From the NCBI GenBank assembly GCA_963816955.1, contig CAWFME010000005.1, forward strand, positions 124,001 through 188,000: 64,000 bases of DNA. The letters run 5' to 3'. The notes beneath the pieces were generated by a model. It was given only the letters and a program-made list of their open reading frames with translations, was not told the origin of the DNA and searched no databases. This DNA is from DATFQI01 sp963816955. Lineage in GTDB: Bacteria; Actinomycetota; Thermoleophilia; Solirubrobacterales; Solirubrobacteraceae. This document shows positions 40,592-49,511 of this stretch, piece after piece (within the stretch, counting starts at the first letter, position 1; each line of letters starts with the position of its first letter). Both the position numbers and the translations under genes were made by a program.

Positions 40592-41660
40592 CGGCGTGCT
40601 GGCCCGCGGGCGGGTGGCGGCGGCGGTGGCCGACGAGGTGTGGCTGCGGGCGATGCTCGCAGCGGAGGCCGCGCTGGCGCGGGCGCGCGGCCAGGACGCG
40701 CTCGCGGACGCGATCGCCGCGGCCCGCCTCGACCCCGCCGAGCTGGGCCGGCGCGCGGCGGAGAGCGGCAACCCCGTCGTGCCGCTCGTCGAGTCGCTGC
40801 GCGAGCTGGCGGGGCCGGAGGTCCACGAAGGCGCCACGAGCCAGGACATCCTCGACACGGCGGCGATGCTGGTCGTCCGCGACGCGCTCGCCCCGCTGCG
40901 CGAGGACCTCGGGGCCGCCGCCGACGCGGCCGCCGCGCTCGCGGCCGAGCACCGCGCAACCCCGGCGATCGGCCGCACGCTGCTGCAGCAGGCGCTGCCG
41001 ACCACGTTCGGCCTGAAGGCGGCGGGCTGGATGCGCGGACTCGACATCGCCGGCGGGCGCCTCGGCGAGCTCCGGCCCGTCGCGCAGCTCGGCGGGCCGG
41101 TGGGCACGCTCCAGGGCATCGGGCCGGAGGTGCTCGAGCGCTACTGCGACGCGCTCGGGCTCGACATGCCGCCGCTGCCGTGGCACACGGAGCGGAGCCG
41201 GATCGGCGAGCTCGCGACATCGCTCGGGCTCGCCTGCGGGGCGATCGCGAAGGTCGCCGGCGACGTCGTGCTGCTCGCGCAGACCGAGGTCGGCGAGGTC
41301 AGCGAGGCCGCGCCGGGCGGCTCGTCCTCGATGGCGCACAAGCGCAACCCGGTGGCGGCGGTCTCCGCGCGAGCCTGCGCCCGCCAGGCGCCGGGCCTGG
41401 TGGCGACGCTGCTGGCCTCGATGGAGCAGGAGCACGAGCGCGCCGCCGGCGCCTGGCACGCCGAGTGGGCGCCGCTGCGGTCGCTGCTCGTCGCCACCGG
41501 CTCGGCCGCGGCGTGGCTGCGCACGTGCCTCGAGGGCCTGCAGATCGACGCGGAGCGGATGCGCGCCAACGTGCCAGAGCCCGACGACGGCGCCGTGGCG
41601 AGCGCCGCCGCCCTCGTCGACGCCGCCCTCGACGACCGGGAGCCCTACCCCCCTTCGTAG
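40584..41660 (+). CDS. pcaB: 3-carboxy-cis,cis-muconate cycloisomerase
   Basis: A 358-aa fumarase/aspartase-superfamily enzyme that closes 3-carboxymuconate to 4-carboxymuconolactone. The superfamily signature appears as GGSSSMAHKRNP, and the middle LLQQALPTTFGLKAAGWM is specific for PcaB. It is somewhat shorter than the Pseudomonas protein (about 450 aa) but comparable to actinobacterial ones. It is the last gene of the operon; its 3' end overlaps the convergent MaoC gene by 16 bp. No terminator is visible between them. Confidence 0.92.
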   Translation: MFDGVLARGRVAAAVADEVWLRAMLAAEAALARARGQDALADAIAAARLDPAELGRRAAESGNPVVPLVESLRELAGPEVHEGATSQDILDTAAMLVVRDALAPLREDLGAAADAAAALAAEHRATPAIGRTLLQQALPTTFGLKAAGWMRGLDIAGGRLGELRPVAQLGGPVGTLQGIGPEVLERYCDALGLDMPPLPWHTERSRIGELATSLGLACGAIAKVAGDVVLLAQTEVGEVSEAAPGGSSSMAHKRNPVAAVSARACARQAPGLVATLLASMEQEHERAAGAWHAEWAPLRSLLVATGSAAAWLRTCLEGLQIDAERMRANVPEPDDGAVASAAALVDAALDDREPYPPS

Positions 41661-42103
41661 ACCCGCACGACCGACTGCGCGACGCAGACGGGCTTCTCGC
41701 CGCCCTCGCGCTCGAAGGTCAGCTCCATGATCATCTGCGCCCCGCCGGCGATCTCCTCGAGCTCGGCCAGCTTCGCCCGCATGCGGATCTTGGAGTCCAC
41801 GGGCACGGGCGCCGGGAAGCGCACCTTGTTGAGGCCGTAGTTGATCGCGAACGCGAAGCCGTCCATCGCGAACACCTCGGCCGTGAGCGCGGGCGCCAGC
41901 GAGAGCGTGTAGTAGCCGTGGGCGATCGTGCCGCCGAACGGCGTCTCCTTGGCGCGCTCGGGATCGACGTGGATCCACTGGTGGTCGCCGGTCGCGTCGG
42001 CGAAGGCGTCGATGTCCTGCTGGCTGACCTCGTGCCAGTCGGAGACGCCCAGTTCCTCGCCCTTGGCCTGCTTGAGCTCGTCGAGTCCCGTGATGGTTCG
42101 CAT
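41645..42103 (-). CDS. MaoC-like (R)-hydratase family protein
   Basis: A 152-aa single-domain hotdog-fold protein of the MaoC hydratase type, which hydrates 2-enoyl-CoA thioesters. The hydratase motif region reads DAFADATGDHQWIHVDPERA (residues 31-50) with the catalytic Asp/His arrangement, followed by AHGYYTLSLAP. ATG 42103 is preferred over the upstream in-frame start because a minus-strand TACGAT lies 7 nt before it. It is transcribed toward pcaB and divergent from the GGDEF/EAL gene. Its acyl-CoA substrate is unknown; there is no sign that it belongs to the pca pathway. Confidence 0.85.
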   Translation of the reverse strand: MRTITGLDELKQAKGEELGVSDWHEVSQQDIDAFADATGDHQWIHVDPERAKETPFGGTIAHGYYTLSLAPALTAEVFAMDGFAFAINYGLNKVRFPAPVPVDSKIRMRAKLAELEEIAGGAQMIMELTFEREGGEKPVCVAQSVVRVYEGG

Positions 42104-42110
42104 GGCGGGG

Positions 42111-42120
42111 ATCGTACGCA
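42111..42120. promoter_or_regulatory. Candidate divergent -10 elements (MaoC gene / GGDEF-EAL gene)
   Basis: Minus-strand TACGAT (42116 to 42111) is 7 nt from ATG 42103. Plus-strand TACGCA (42115-42120) shares the TA and is 6 nt from ATG 42127, which however is not in the frame of the GGDEF/EAL protein. Confidence 0.4.
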
Positions 42121-42163
42121 CGCACTATGTTGCGCTGCCTCAGTGGACTGCGGAACGGAATCG

Positions 42164-44314
42164 ATGCCGGGCGCCCGGGCGCAGGAGGCCGCGCGCCTCA
42201 TCAGCCTGTTCCTCGGCGACCTCTGCGTCGTCGCGATGGCCTCGGAGGACCGGCGTACGTTCGGGCCGTTCGCCGTCGACTCCCGCAACGAGAAGATGAC
42301 CGAGATGATGCGCCGGGCCCTCGGGAAAGCCGACCGCGAGCGCGCCGCCTGGCCGCTCGCCGGGCGCGCGCTGATCAGCGGCGAGCCCGTGGTGATCGAC
42401 CGGATCCGGCCCGGCGAGCTCGAGGGCATCGTCAACCCGTCGATGGACGCCTACCTCGGGAAGTTCGGGCTCAGCACGATCGCGTTCGTCGCGATGCGCG
42501 GCGAGCACGGCCCGGCCGGCGTGATCGGGATGGGCCGCGGGCCGGGGCGCCCGTCATACACGCGCACGGAGGTCGAAGCGATCCAGCGGGTCGCCGACGC
42601 CGTCGCGAACGACCTGGAGGGCGAGCCCGACACGCTGCTCCCGCTGCTGCTGATCGACGGCGCCATCGGCGGCAAGGCCGAGCGGCGCTTCGCGACGCTC
42701 GTGGAGCGCCTCCCGGCGATCGTCTACGAGGCGGAGCCGGGCCCGGAGGGGCTGTGGCTGTACGTCTCGGCCTTCGTCGAGCAGCTGCTCGGCTACACGC
42801 CCGAGGAGTGGCAGGCCGACCCGACGCTGTGGGTCCGCTCCCTGCACGACGAGGACCGCGAGGCGGTGCTGGCCGCCGAGGAGCGCCTGACGGCCGGCGA
42901 GCGGATCGCGATCGAGTACCGGATGTACGCGCGCGACGGGAGCGTGGTGTGGGTGCGCGACGAGTCCGCGCGCGTGCTCGACGAGGAGGGCCGCCTGCTC
43001 GTCGAGGGCCTGCTGACCGACATCACCGAGCGCAAGACGGGCGAGGACCGCCTGCAGCACCTCGCCGACCACGACGCGCTGACGGACCTCCTCAACCGCA
43101 GGCGCTTCCTCGAGGAGCTCGAGCTGGAGCTCGCCGCCACCCGCCGCGGGATGCGCTCCAGCGCCGTGCTCGTCGTCGACGTCGACGGCCTGAAGTTCGT
43201 CAACGACTCGCTCGGCCACCAGGCCGGCGACGAGCTGATCCGCTCCGTCGCGCGCACGCTCGCGGGCCGCCTGCGCGGCAGCGACGCGATCGCCCGGCTC
43301 GGCGGCGACGAGTTCGCGTGCCTGCTGCGCGGAGCAGAGGCCGAGGTGGCGGACGCGGTCGCGGAGGAGCTGATCGCCACGCTGCGCGAGCTGCGCGTCG
43401 AGCTCGGCGAGAAGACGCTGCAGGTGACGGCCAGCGCCGGGATCGCCGCGCTCGACGCCGAGCAGGCGACCACCGCCGACGCCGTGCTGGCCGCCGCCGA
43501 CATGGCGATGTACGAGGCCAAGAACGCGGGCCGCGACCGAGTCGTGCGCTTCACGGCCGAGCTGCGGGGCGAGCTCGAGCGCGGGCGCTCGTGGGTCGCG
43601 CGGCTGCGCGCGGCACTCGACCAGGACGGCTTCGAGCTGCTCGCACAGCCCGTGCTCGGCCTGCGCTCGCGCGAGGTGGAGCTGCACGAGCTGCTGCTGC
43701 GGCTGCGCGACGAGGACGGCGAGCTGTACGGGCCCGAGACCTTCATGCCCGTCGCCGAGCGCTTCGACCTCACGGAGGCGATCGACCGCTGGGTCCTGCG
43801 GCGCGCGTGCGCCGTCCAGCGCGAGGCGGGCGCGGCGGCGCCGTGCCTGGCCGTCAACCTCTCGGCCCGCTCGATCGGGCCGGACGTCGTCGCCCTGCTC
43901 GAGCAGGAGCTCGCCGCGGGCGGGGTCGACCCCGCGCTGCTGATCATCGAGGTCAAGGAGACGGCCGCGATCGCGGACATCCAGCAGGCGCGCACGTTCG
44001 CCGAGGCGCTCGCGCGGCTCTCCTTCCGGGTCGCGCTCGACGACTTCGGCGCCGGTCTCGGGTCGTTCTCCTCGCTGCGCGCGCTGCCGATCGACTACCT
44101 CAAGATCGACGGCCAGTTCGTCGGCGGGCTCGCGCGCAACGAGGTCGACCGCGAGATCGTCAAGGCGATCGTGGCGCTCGCGCGCGCGGCCGGGCGCCGC
44201 ACCGTCGCCGAGTTCGTCGCCGACGAGGAGACGCTCGAGCTGCTGGCCGAGCTCGGCGTCGACCTCGCCCAGGGCTTCCACATCGGCCGCCCGCGCCCGC
44301 TGGCGGAGATCTGA
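42164..44314 (+). CDS. GAF-PAS-GGDEF-EAL cyclic-di-GMP signalling protein
   Basis: A 716-aa cytoplasmic sensor protein for cyclic di-GMP turnover. In order: GAF domain (about 5-150), PAS with PAC-like end (about 170-290, closing at DITERKTGEDRL), GGDEF domain with an intact RLGGDEF site and thus probable diguanylate cyclase activity, and EAL domain. The EAL motif reads ELLLRL and the later metal motif LDDFGAGLGSF and KIDGQFV are present, while the EITE-type motif is EVKE, so phosphodiesterase activity is uncertain. ATG 42164 is the first good in-frame start; ATG 42127 in another frame is better placed relative to the promoter. The stop overlaps the exonuclease start. Confidence 0.87.
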   Translation: MPGARAQEAARLISLFLGDLCVVAMASEDRRTFGPFAVDSRNEKMTEMMRRALGKADRERAAWPLAGRALISGEPVVIDRIRPGELEGIVNPSMDAYLGKFGLSTIAFVAMRGEHGPAGVIGMGRGPGRPSYTRTEVEAIQRVADAVANDLEGEPDTLLPLLLIDGAIGGKAERRFATLVERLPAIVYEAEPGPEGLWLYVSAFVEQLLGYTPEEWQADPTLWVRSLHDEDREAVLAAEERLTAGERIAIEYRMYARDGSVVWVRDESARVLDEEGRLLVEGLLTDITERKTGEDRLQHLADHDALTDLLNRRRFLEELELELAATRRGMRSSAVLVVDVDGLKFVNDSLGHQAGDELIRSVARTLAGRLRGSDAIARLGGDEFACLLRGAEAEVADAVAEELIATLRELRVELGEKTLQVTASAGIAALDAEQATTADAVLAAADMAMYEAKNAGRDRVVRFTAELRGELERGRSWVARLRAALDQDGFELLAQPVLGLRSREVELHELLLRLRDEDGELYGPETFMPVAERFDLTEAIDRWVLRRACAVQREAGAAAPCLAVNLSARSIGPDVVALLEQELAAGGVDPALLIIEVKETAAIADIQQARTFAEALARLSFRVALDDFGAGLGSFSSLRALPIDYLKIDGQFVGGLARNEVDREIVKAIVALARAAGRRTVAEFVADEETLELLAELGVDLAQGFHIGRPRPLAEI

Positions 44315-45186
44315 TGGCGCCGTTCGAGAATCCGCTGCTCGTCACGGACGCGCCGCACCTGCTCTACCGCGCGTTCTTCGCGCTGCCCGACTCGATCAAG
44401 GGCGCCGGCGGGCACCCCGTCAACGCGCTGCTGGGCTCGGTCAACCAGACGCTCTGGTGCGTCGAGCGCTACAAGCCGCGCGCGGTCGTCATGTGCTTCG
44501 GCCAGGAGTCGGCGGACTACCGCGTCGAGGCGTTCCCGGCCTACCACGCCGACCGGCCGCCGATGCCCGACCCGCTCGCCCATCAGTGGGAGCGGGCGCC
44601 GGCGCTCTACGAGGCGCTCGGCTGGACGGTCATGAGCCACGACGAGCTCGAGGCCGACGACCTGATGCACTCGCTGTGCGTCGCCGAGGTCGAGGCCGGC
44701 GGGCAGGGCTACATCCTCACGGGCGACCGCGACATGTTCCAGTGCGCGACCGACGACGTGCACGTGCTGATGCAGCGCGCGCGCCAGGAGGGGCCGGACG
44801 ACATGGGCCCCGCCGAGGTGCTCGAGGCCTACGGCGTCACGCCCGAGCAGGTCCCGGACTTCATCGCCCTGCGCGGCGACCCGTCCGACGGGCTGCCGGG
44901 CGCGAAGGGGATCGGCGCCAAGACCGCCGCCGACCTGCTCAAGCGCAAGGGCGACCTCGAGCACGTGATCCTCGGGGCGATCCGCGAGAAGCCGGCGGTC
45001 CGGCGGGCGCTGATCGAGCAGGCCGACGAGCTGCGCTCGTTCCGCGAGATCGCGACGCTGCGCACGGTCGCCGTCGACCGGCCGCCCGACACGCCGACGG
45101 ACTACGCGGGCGGCGCCGCCGCCGCGGAGGAGCTCGGCCTCGGCCGGCTCTCCAAGCGCCTGCAGGAGGCCGCCGCTACGGGGTGA
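44314..45186 (+). CDS. 5'-3' exonuclease (PolA N-terminal-like, stand-alone)
   Basis: A 290-aa flap endonuclease/5'-3' exonuclease corresponding to the N-terminal domain of DNA polymerase I. The metal-binding acidic residues sit in ELEADDLMHSL and LTGDRDMFQ, and the helix-3-turn-helix DNA-binding region is ALRGDPSDGLPGAKGIGAKT. Such free-standing copies occur in actinobacteria beside a full PolA and help remove RNA primers and flaps. The ATG overlaps the preceding stop by one base (TGATG), so it is cotranscribed with the signalling gene, probably without functional connection. Confidence 0.9.
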   Translation: MAPFENPLLVTDAPHLLYRAFFALPDSIKGAGGHPVNALLGSVNQTLWCVERYKPRAVVMCFGQESADYRVEAFPAYHADRPPMPDPLAHQWERAPALYEALGWTVMSHDELEADDLMHSLCVAEVEAGGQGYILTGDRDMFQCATDDVHVLMQRARQEGPDDMGPAEVLEAYGVTPEQVPDFIALRGDPSDGLPGAKGIGAKTAADLLKRKGDLEHVILGAIREKPAVRRALIEQADELRSFREIATLRTVAVDRPPDTPTDYAGGAAAAEELGLGRLSKRLQEAAATG

Positions 45187-45231
45187 CGCGGCGCTTGCGC
45201 GTCCCGGGGCGCTGTGGTCGACTCTGCGGCG

Positions 45232-46191
45232 ATGCGCCTTCCCATGCTGATCGCCACCGCCCTGCTCGTGCTGCCCGCGACCGCCGCCGCCGCGCCGCCC
45301 CCGAACGACCACTACCTCGCGTCGACCACGATCACCGGCCAGGAGTACCGCGACAGCATCGACACGACCGACGCGACGACGCAGCCGGACATGTTCGACC
45401 CCAACCGCGACGGGCTGCCGTTCGGCGGGGGCGACCCGGAGCCCACCTCGTGCGGCGCCGGCTCGAGCTACGGCAAGACGGCGTGGTGGGACTTCAAGCC
45501 GCCGAGCCCCGGCGGCGTGGAGATCCGGGCCAACGGCGGCTTCGACGTCGTGGTCGCGGTCTACACCTGGAGCGAGCGCACCTCGCGCATCACGCGCCGC
45601 GTCCGGTGCCAGAACGACGAGGCCGGCGGCGAGTCGGTCGTGATCCCCCGTGTCAGAGCCGGAACCAACTACACGATCCAGGTTGGCGGCGCCAACAACG
45701 CGGGCGGCCCGCTCGGCCTGGTGATGGACTACTTCCCCGACACGGACGGCGACGGCATCCTCGACGACCAGCCCGACAAGTGCCGCACCCAGGCGGGTAT
45801 CGAGCGCTTCGGCGGCTGCCCGCCCGAGCTGCGCGCCTCGGCGCGCCTCAGCTTCGCCAACGTCGGCTCGTCGCTGCGGGTCACCTCGCTGGCGATCGAC
45901 GACGTCCCGAAGGGCGCCCGGGCGGAGGTCCGCTGCGCCCGCTGCGGCCGGAAGGTGACCCGCCGCGCCACGCGTACGGGCACCCTGCGGATGAACGGCT
46001 TCGCCGGCCGGGTGCTCGCGCCGGGCGACCGGATCGAGATCCGCGTCACGCTCGGCCGGACCGGCAAGGGCCGCTACCGCTTCGGAGCGGTCGGCAAGTA
46101 CTACCGCTGGCCGATCGAGTCGGGCAAGCTCGGCCGCAAGCAGACCCGCTGCCTCCAGCCCGGGTCGCGCAAGCCCACCCGGTGCCGGTGA
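45232..46191 (+). CDS. Secreted protein with one thrombospondin-type-3 calcium repeat
   Basis: A 319-aa exported protein. Signal peptide at residues 1-22 (ends AAA-A). The N-terminal half is a beta-rich domain of the pre-peptidase type (text WWDFKPPSPGGVEIRANG), followed by one calcium-binding repeat, DTDGDGILDDQPDKC, and a C-terminal beta-domain with paired cysteines (RCARCGRK). Such proteins are common and abundant in the secretome of Solirubrobacterales, with unknown roles. ATG 45232 is preferred to GTG 45214 because the signal peptide begins there. It overlaps the next secreted-protein gene by 4 bp (GTGA). Confidence 0.65.
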   Translation: MRLPMLIATALLVLPATAAAAPPPNDHYLASTTITGQEYRDSIDTTDATTQPDMFDPNRDGLPFGGGDPEPTSCGAGSSYGKTAWWDFKPPSPGGVEIRANGGFDVVVAVYTWSERTSRITRRVRCQNDEAGGESVVIPRVRAGTNYTIQVGGANNAGGPLGLVMDYFPDTDGDGILDDQPDKCRTQAGIERFGGCPPELRASARLSFANVGSSLRVTSLAIDDVPKGARAEVRCARCGRKVTRRATRTGTLRMNGFAGRVLAPGDRIEIRVTLGRTGKGRYRFGAVGKYYRWPIESGKLGRKQTRCLQPGSRKPTRCR

Positions 46192-47762
46192 GACGCGCGC
46201 TCGGCCTGGCGCTGGTCCTCGCCGCGGTTGGCGTGGCGCGCCGGCAGGCGCCGCCGTGCCCGGGCCGACGGTGCTGGACTTCGAGGACAGGCGTCGGCGC
46301 GCGCACGTGACGGACCCCGACGAGTCTACGCCGGCCGCAACGACGTGGTCTGTCGGACGGCGACAGTGCTGCGGCGCGATCGTCGAGCCCGGGCGGCAAC
46401 TTCGGCCCGCGGTACCTCGCCGACTCGTGCCAGCCCAGTTCGGCTCGATCTTCTCGACGACCGCAGGCGGTCGGTGAGCCTGTTCGCGCAGCGTACGGCC
46501 AGGCGGCACCGGCGCACGACCTGCGCGTCGGCGCTCGTCGAGGCTAGCGACGGCGGCGATCGTGCGCGGCGACCTCGCGCAGCCGGGACCCGACCGGCGT
46601 GGACCGCCGCTGGTGGTGCGTCACCGCCGGCGGGCGACGCCGACGATCACGCGCGTCATCGAGTCTGACGCAGCGCGACGGCCGCATCGGCATCGACGAC
46701 GTCGGGTTCTCGGGGACGCCGCAGCCGGACGTGGACCTCACCGGCGGGCCGGAGGGCACGGCGTCGTCAGGCGACGCGACGTTCACGTTCGCCGGCAACC
46801 AGCCGGACATGACCTTCACGTGCTCGCTCGACGGCGGCCCGGCCGAGGCGTGTGGCTCGCCCAAGTCGTATTCCGGGCTCGGGGAGGGCCAGCACACGTT
46901 CACGGTCACGGGGCGTGACCGCTGGGGCACTGACGATCCGAGCCCGCCCGGGCGGACCTGGACCGTCGATGCCGTGGCGGACCGCGACGGCGACGGGGTG
47001 CCGGACGCCGGCGACAACTGCCCCGACGCCGCGAACGCCGCGCAGGGCGACTCCGACGCGGACGGGGTCGGCGACGCCTGCGAGCTCCTCCCCTCCGCCA
47101 ACACGCCGCTCGTGGCCGGCAGGTTCGCGAAGGTGAAGCTGCTGTCGGGCGACGTGTTCGTGAAGCTGCCGCCGGGCGCGGCCGCGAGCGCGTTCACCGG
47201 GGGGCTGCGCGCGCCGTTCCAGGACAGCGGGTTCCTGCCGCTGAAGGGCGTCGCGGCCGTGCCGATGGGCTCGACGCTCGACACCCGCCAAGGCTCGGTC
47301 GCGCTGACCGCGGCGATCAACGGCCAGCCCGCCCGCAGCCGCAGGCAGCTGCGCCGCGAGGCGCGCTTCCGCGCGGGCATCTTCGCGATCCGCCAGGCGC
47401 GCAAAGCGCGCAAGGCCAAGCGCTCGAAGCGGATCCCGCCGCGCGCGGAGCTCGCCAGCCCGGCGGGCGCCGAGACGCCGTGCCGCGCGGCCGGCCCGCC
47501 CAAGGGCGTCCGCGTGCGCTCGCTGTCGATGACCGCGAAGGGCGTGTTCCGCGCCGTCGGCGGTGCCTCCACCTCGACGCCCGCCAAGGGCACCTCGACC
47601 TTCATCACCACCGACCGCTGCGACGGCACGATCACCGAGGTCGGCCGCGGCAGGGTGGCCGTGATCGCCAAGCGGACCGGCAAGCGCCGCGTCGTCCGGG
47701 CCGGGCGGGCGTACATCGTGCGAGCGCGGCTGTTCGCCGCGCGCAAGGGCCGCCGCAACTAG
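46188..47762 (+). pseudogene. Secreted calcium-repeat protein, N-terminal third broken by frameshifts
   Basis: A second exported protein, starting at GTG 46188 with signal-like RRALGLALVLAAVGVA. Within the first 500 bases the reading frame changes several times: VPGPTVLDFED-like text near 46256 and GGNFGPRYLADSCQ-like text near 46395 appear in different frames. From about 46680 the frame is intact: GRIGIDDVGFSG, an Ig-like region, two thrombospondin-3 repeats (DRDGDGVPDAGDNCPD and GDSDADGVGDAC), then a basic C-terminal domain to TAG 47760. The broken part once encoded a jelly-roll-like domain. Whether this is decay or low-quality sequence is open; coding bias is retained. Confidence 0.65.
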
Positions 47763-47845
47763 CCGGCCCCGCGCCCGGGGGGAGCGCCTGGATCGCCTGC
47801 CGCCGCGGCGGCTCCCTCACCCCGTACCCGGCGCCGTGGACGTTC

Positions 47846-49318
47846 TCAGCGGCCCCGCACGACGCGCCGGACGGGCATTCCCTGGCCGGCCGTGTCGCGA
47901 ACGATCGCTCGGAGCACGACGAGCCGGCCGGCCGCCGAGCGGCGGAGCCTGACCACGACCGTCCGCCGGCGGCCCGCGGCGAGGCCGGCGAACCGGGTGC
48001 GGCCCGTGCGGCGCCCGCGGATGAACGCCTCGAGCGTCCCCGCGCAGGACCCGTGCGCGCGGGCACGGCAGCGCAGCCGGACCGCGAGCCGCTTCGGCGC
48101 GACGCGGCGGACGGTGCCGATCAGCAGCAGATGGCGCCGGATGGGCGGCTCGATGATCGGCGGTAGCGCAAGCGGCGCGACCTCGACGGAGACCGTCGCC
48201 GGCGCGCTGCGCAGCCCGCGGCCGTCCCGGGCGACGTAGGTCAGCGAGTCGGTCCCCGAGAACCCGGCGGCGGGCACGTAGGTCAGGCGGGCGCCGTCGA
48301 ACGACGCGGCGCCGTGCGCCGGCGCGGAGGAGACCTCGTACACGAGCGGCGAGGCCGCCGTGATCCGCGCGTAACAGACTTCGACCGTCGCGCGCGGGGT
48401 GCACGAGGCCGACCGGCGGGCCGGGATCTCGGGCGCCACCGCCCGCGCGGACACCTCGACCGAGCCGGCGGCGGCGCCGCCCGCCACGGCCAGCGAGGCC
48501 GGGCTCGCGACCACGCCCGGGACGTTCCGCTGCTCCTCGTGCACGTCGTCGGACGGGTCGGCCTCGATCAGATGGCCGTCGGGGTTGGCCTGCGCCCGCA
48601 GCGTGTAGGGCCCGGGCGCGAGGCCGGTGACGTCGACGAACTGGAACTCCCGCTGGGAGCTGTAGCGGTCGCCGGACCCGCGCGAGAGCCCCATCCGGAC
48701 GAACGTCGAGGCCGGCTCGGAGAAGCGGCACCACGTTCCCGGCCCCGCCTCCCAGGGGAACCACTTCGCCGCGCCGCCTTCGATGTCGAAGGAGTCGAAC
48801 ATGCAGAAGCCGACCTTGTCGGAGACCCGGGGCTCGCCGCCGGGCACGAGCAGCGAGTAGCGCGCGGCCGAGAAGAAGTGCCAGTGCTCGTGCGAGGGCT
48901 CGCGCACGTAGGCGAGGCTGGCGCCGGTCGGCGTGCGGTCCTCGGTCGGCTCGGGCGGCGGCGCGTCCGGCGCCGGCGCGACCGTCGGCTCGCCTCCCGG
49001 CCAGAGCTTCTGGCGAACCTCGCCCGCGCCCCCGAACAGGTCCAGCGCCCCGCCCGTGTTCTCGATGATCGCGTCGAACCGGTACAGCAGCCGCCCGGGC
49101 CGCTCGTAGGCGTCGACGTAGACCGGTGCCACCTGGTCGGAGTACGGCACCGACGGCAGGCCGATCCGCAGGTCGGGCGCGTCCTCGGACGAGGCCGCGG
49201 CGGGCAGCACGGGCAGCGACGCCAGCGAGGCCCGAGCGCCGCTCAGCTCGTGCGCGTCCGCGACGGGCGCCGCCAGCAGAGCCATCACACCCAGCGCGAT
49301 CGTGAGCATCCGCGTCAC
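47846..49318 (-). CDS. Secreted lysyl-oxidase-like protein with Ig-like domain
   Basis: A 490-aa exported protein, signal peptide 1-22 (ending ADA-H). Residues about 50-260 match the bacterial lysyl oxidase fold: SHEHWHFFSAARYSL supplies three histidines in HxHxH spacing for copper, followed by FCMFDSFD, a GTWCRF segment and the closing QFVDVTGLAPGPYTLRAQANP. Lysyl oxidases oxidise lysine side chains to cross-linkable aldehydes. Next comes a Big_9-like domain (LTYVPAAGFSGTDSLTYVARD) and a basic C-terminal domain resembling those of its neighbours. GTG 49318 follows a minus-strand TAGGGT by 9 nt. Convergent with the frameshifted secreted protein, 83 bp apart. Confidence 0.72.
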   Translation of the reverse strand: MTRMLTIALGVMALLAAPVADAHELSGARASLASLPVLPAAASSEDAPDLRIGLPSVPYSDQVAPVYVDAYERPGRLLYRFDAIIENTGGALDLFGGAGEVRQKLWPGGEPTVAPAPDAPPPEPTEDRTPTGASLAYVREPSHEHWHFFSAARYSLLVPGGEPRVSDKVGFCMFDSFDIEGGAAKWFPWEAGPGTWCRFSEPASTFVRMGLSRGSGDRYSSQREFQFVDVTGLAPGPYTLRAQANPDGHLIEADPSDDVHEEQRNVPGVVASPASLAVAGGAAAGSVEVSARAVAPEIPARRSASCTPRATVEVCYARITAASPLVYEVSSAPAHGAASFDGARLTYVPAAGFSGTDSLTYVARDGRGLRSAPATVSVEVAPLALPPIIEPPIRRHLLLIGTVRRVAPKRLAVRLRCRARAHGSCAGTLEAFIRGRRTGRTRFAGLAAGRRRTVVVRLRRSAAGRLVVLRAIVRDTAGQGMPVRRVVRGR

Positions 49319-49327
49319 GGTGCGACG

Positions 49328-49337
49328 ACCCTAACCT
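49328..49337. promoter_or_regulatory. Back-to-back leaderless promoters sharing one TA (lysyl-oxidase-like / 47-aa protein)
   Basis: Minus-strand TAGGGT (49333 to 49328) and plus-strand TAACCT (49332-49337) share the TA at 49332-49333; each is exactly 9 nt from its start codon (GTG 49318 and ATG 49347), a fully symmetrical arrangement. Confidence 0.6.
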
Positions 49338-49346
49338 GCCAGCCCC

Positions 49347-49490
49347 ATGAGCATCATTCTCGAGCTCCTCGCCAATGCGCTCAGCAGCTGGTTGTTTCTC
49401 CCCGAGCGGTGGGCGAGGGTGATCGCGTTCCCGCTGCTGCTCCTCCTGACGGCGGGTGCGATCTTCCTGATCGTGACGGTGACGGAGTAG
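49347..49490 (+). CDS. 47-aa single-helix membrane protein
   Basis: A very short gene with normal high-GC codon usage: start MSIILELLANALSSWLFLPE, then a second hydrophobic run ending LLLLLTAGAIFLIVTVTE before TAG. It should form one or two membrane helices. The TAACCT hexamer 9 nt before its ATG and the absence of any other gene in this 190-bp gap support it being real. It is flanked by the lysyl-oxidase-like gene (divergent) and ychF (convergent). Function unknown. Confidence 0.55.
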   Translation: MSIILELLANALSSWLFLPERWARVIAFPLLLLLTAGAIFLIVTVTE

Positions 49491-49511
49491 CGAACGAGTG
49501 GCGCCTGAACG

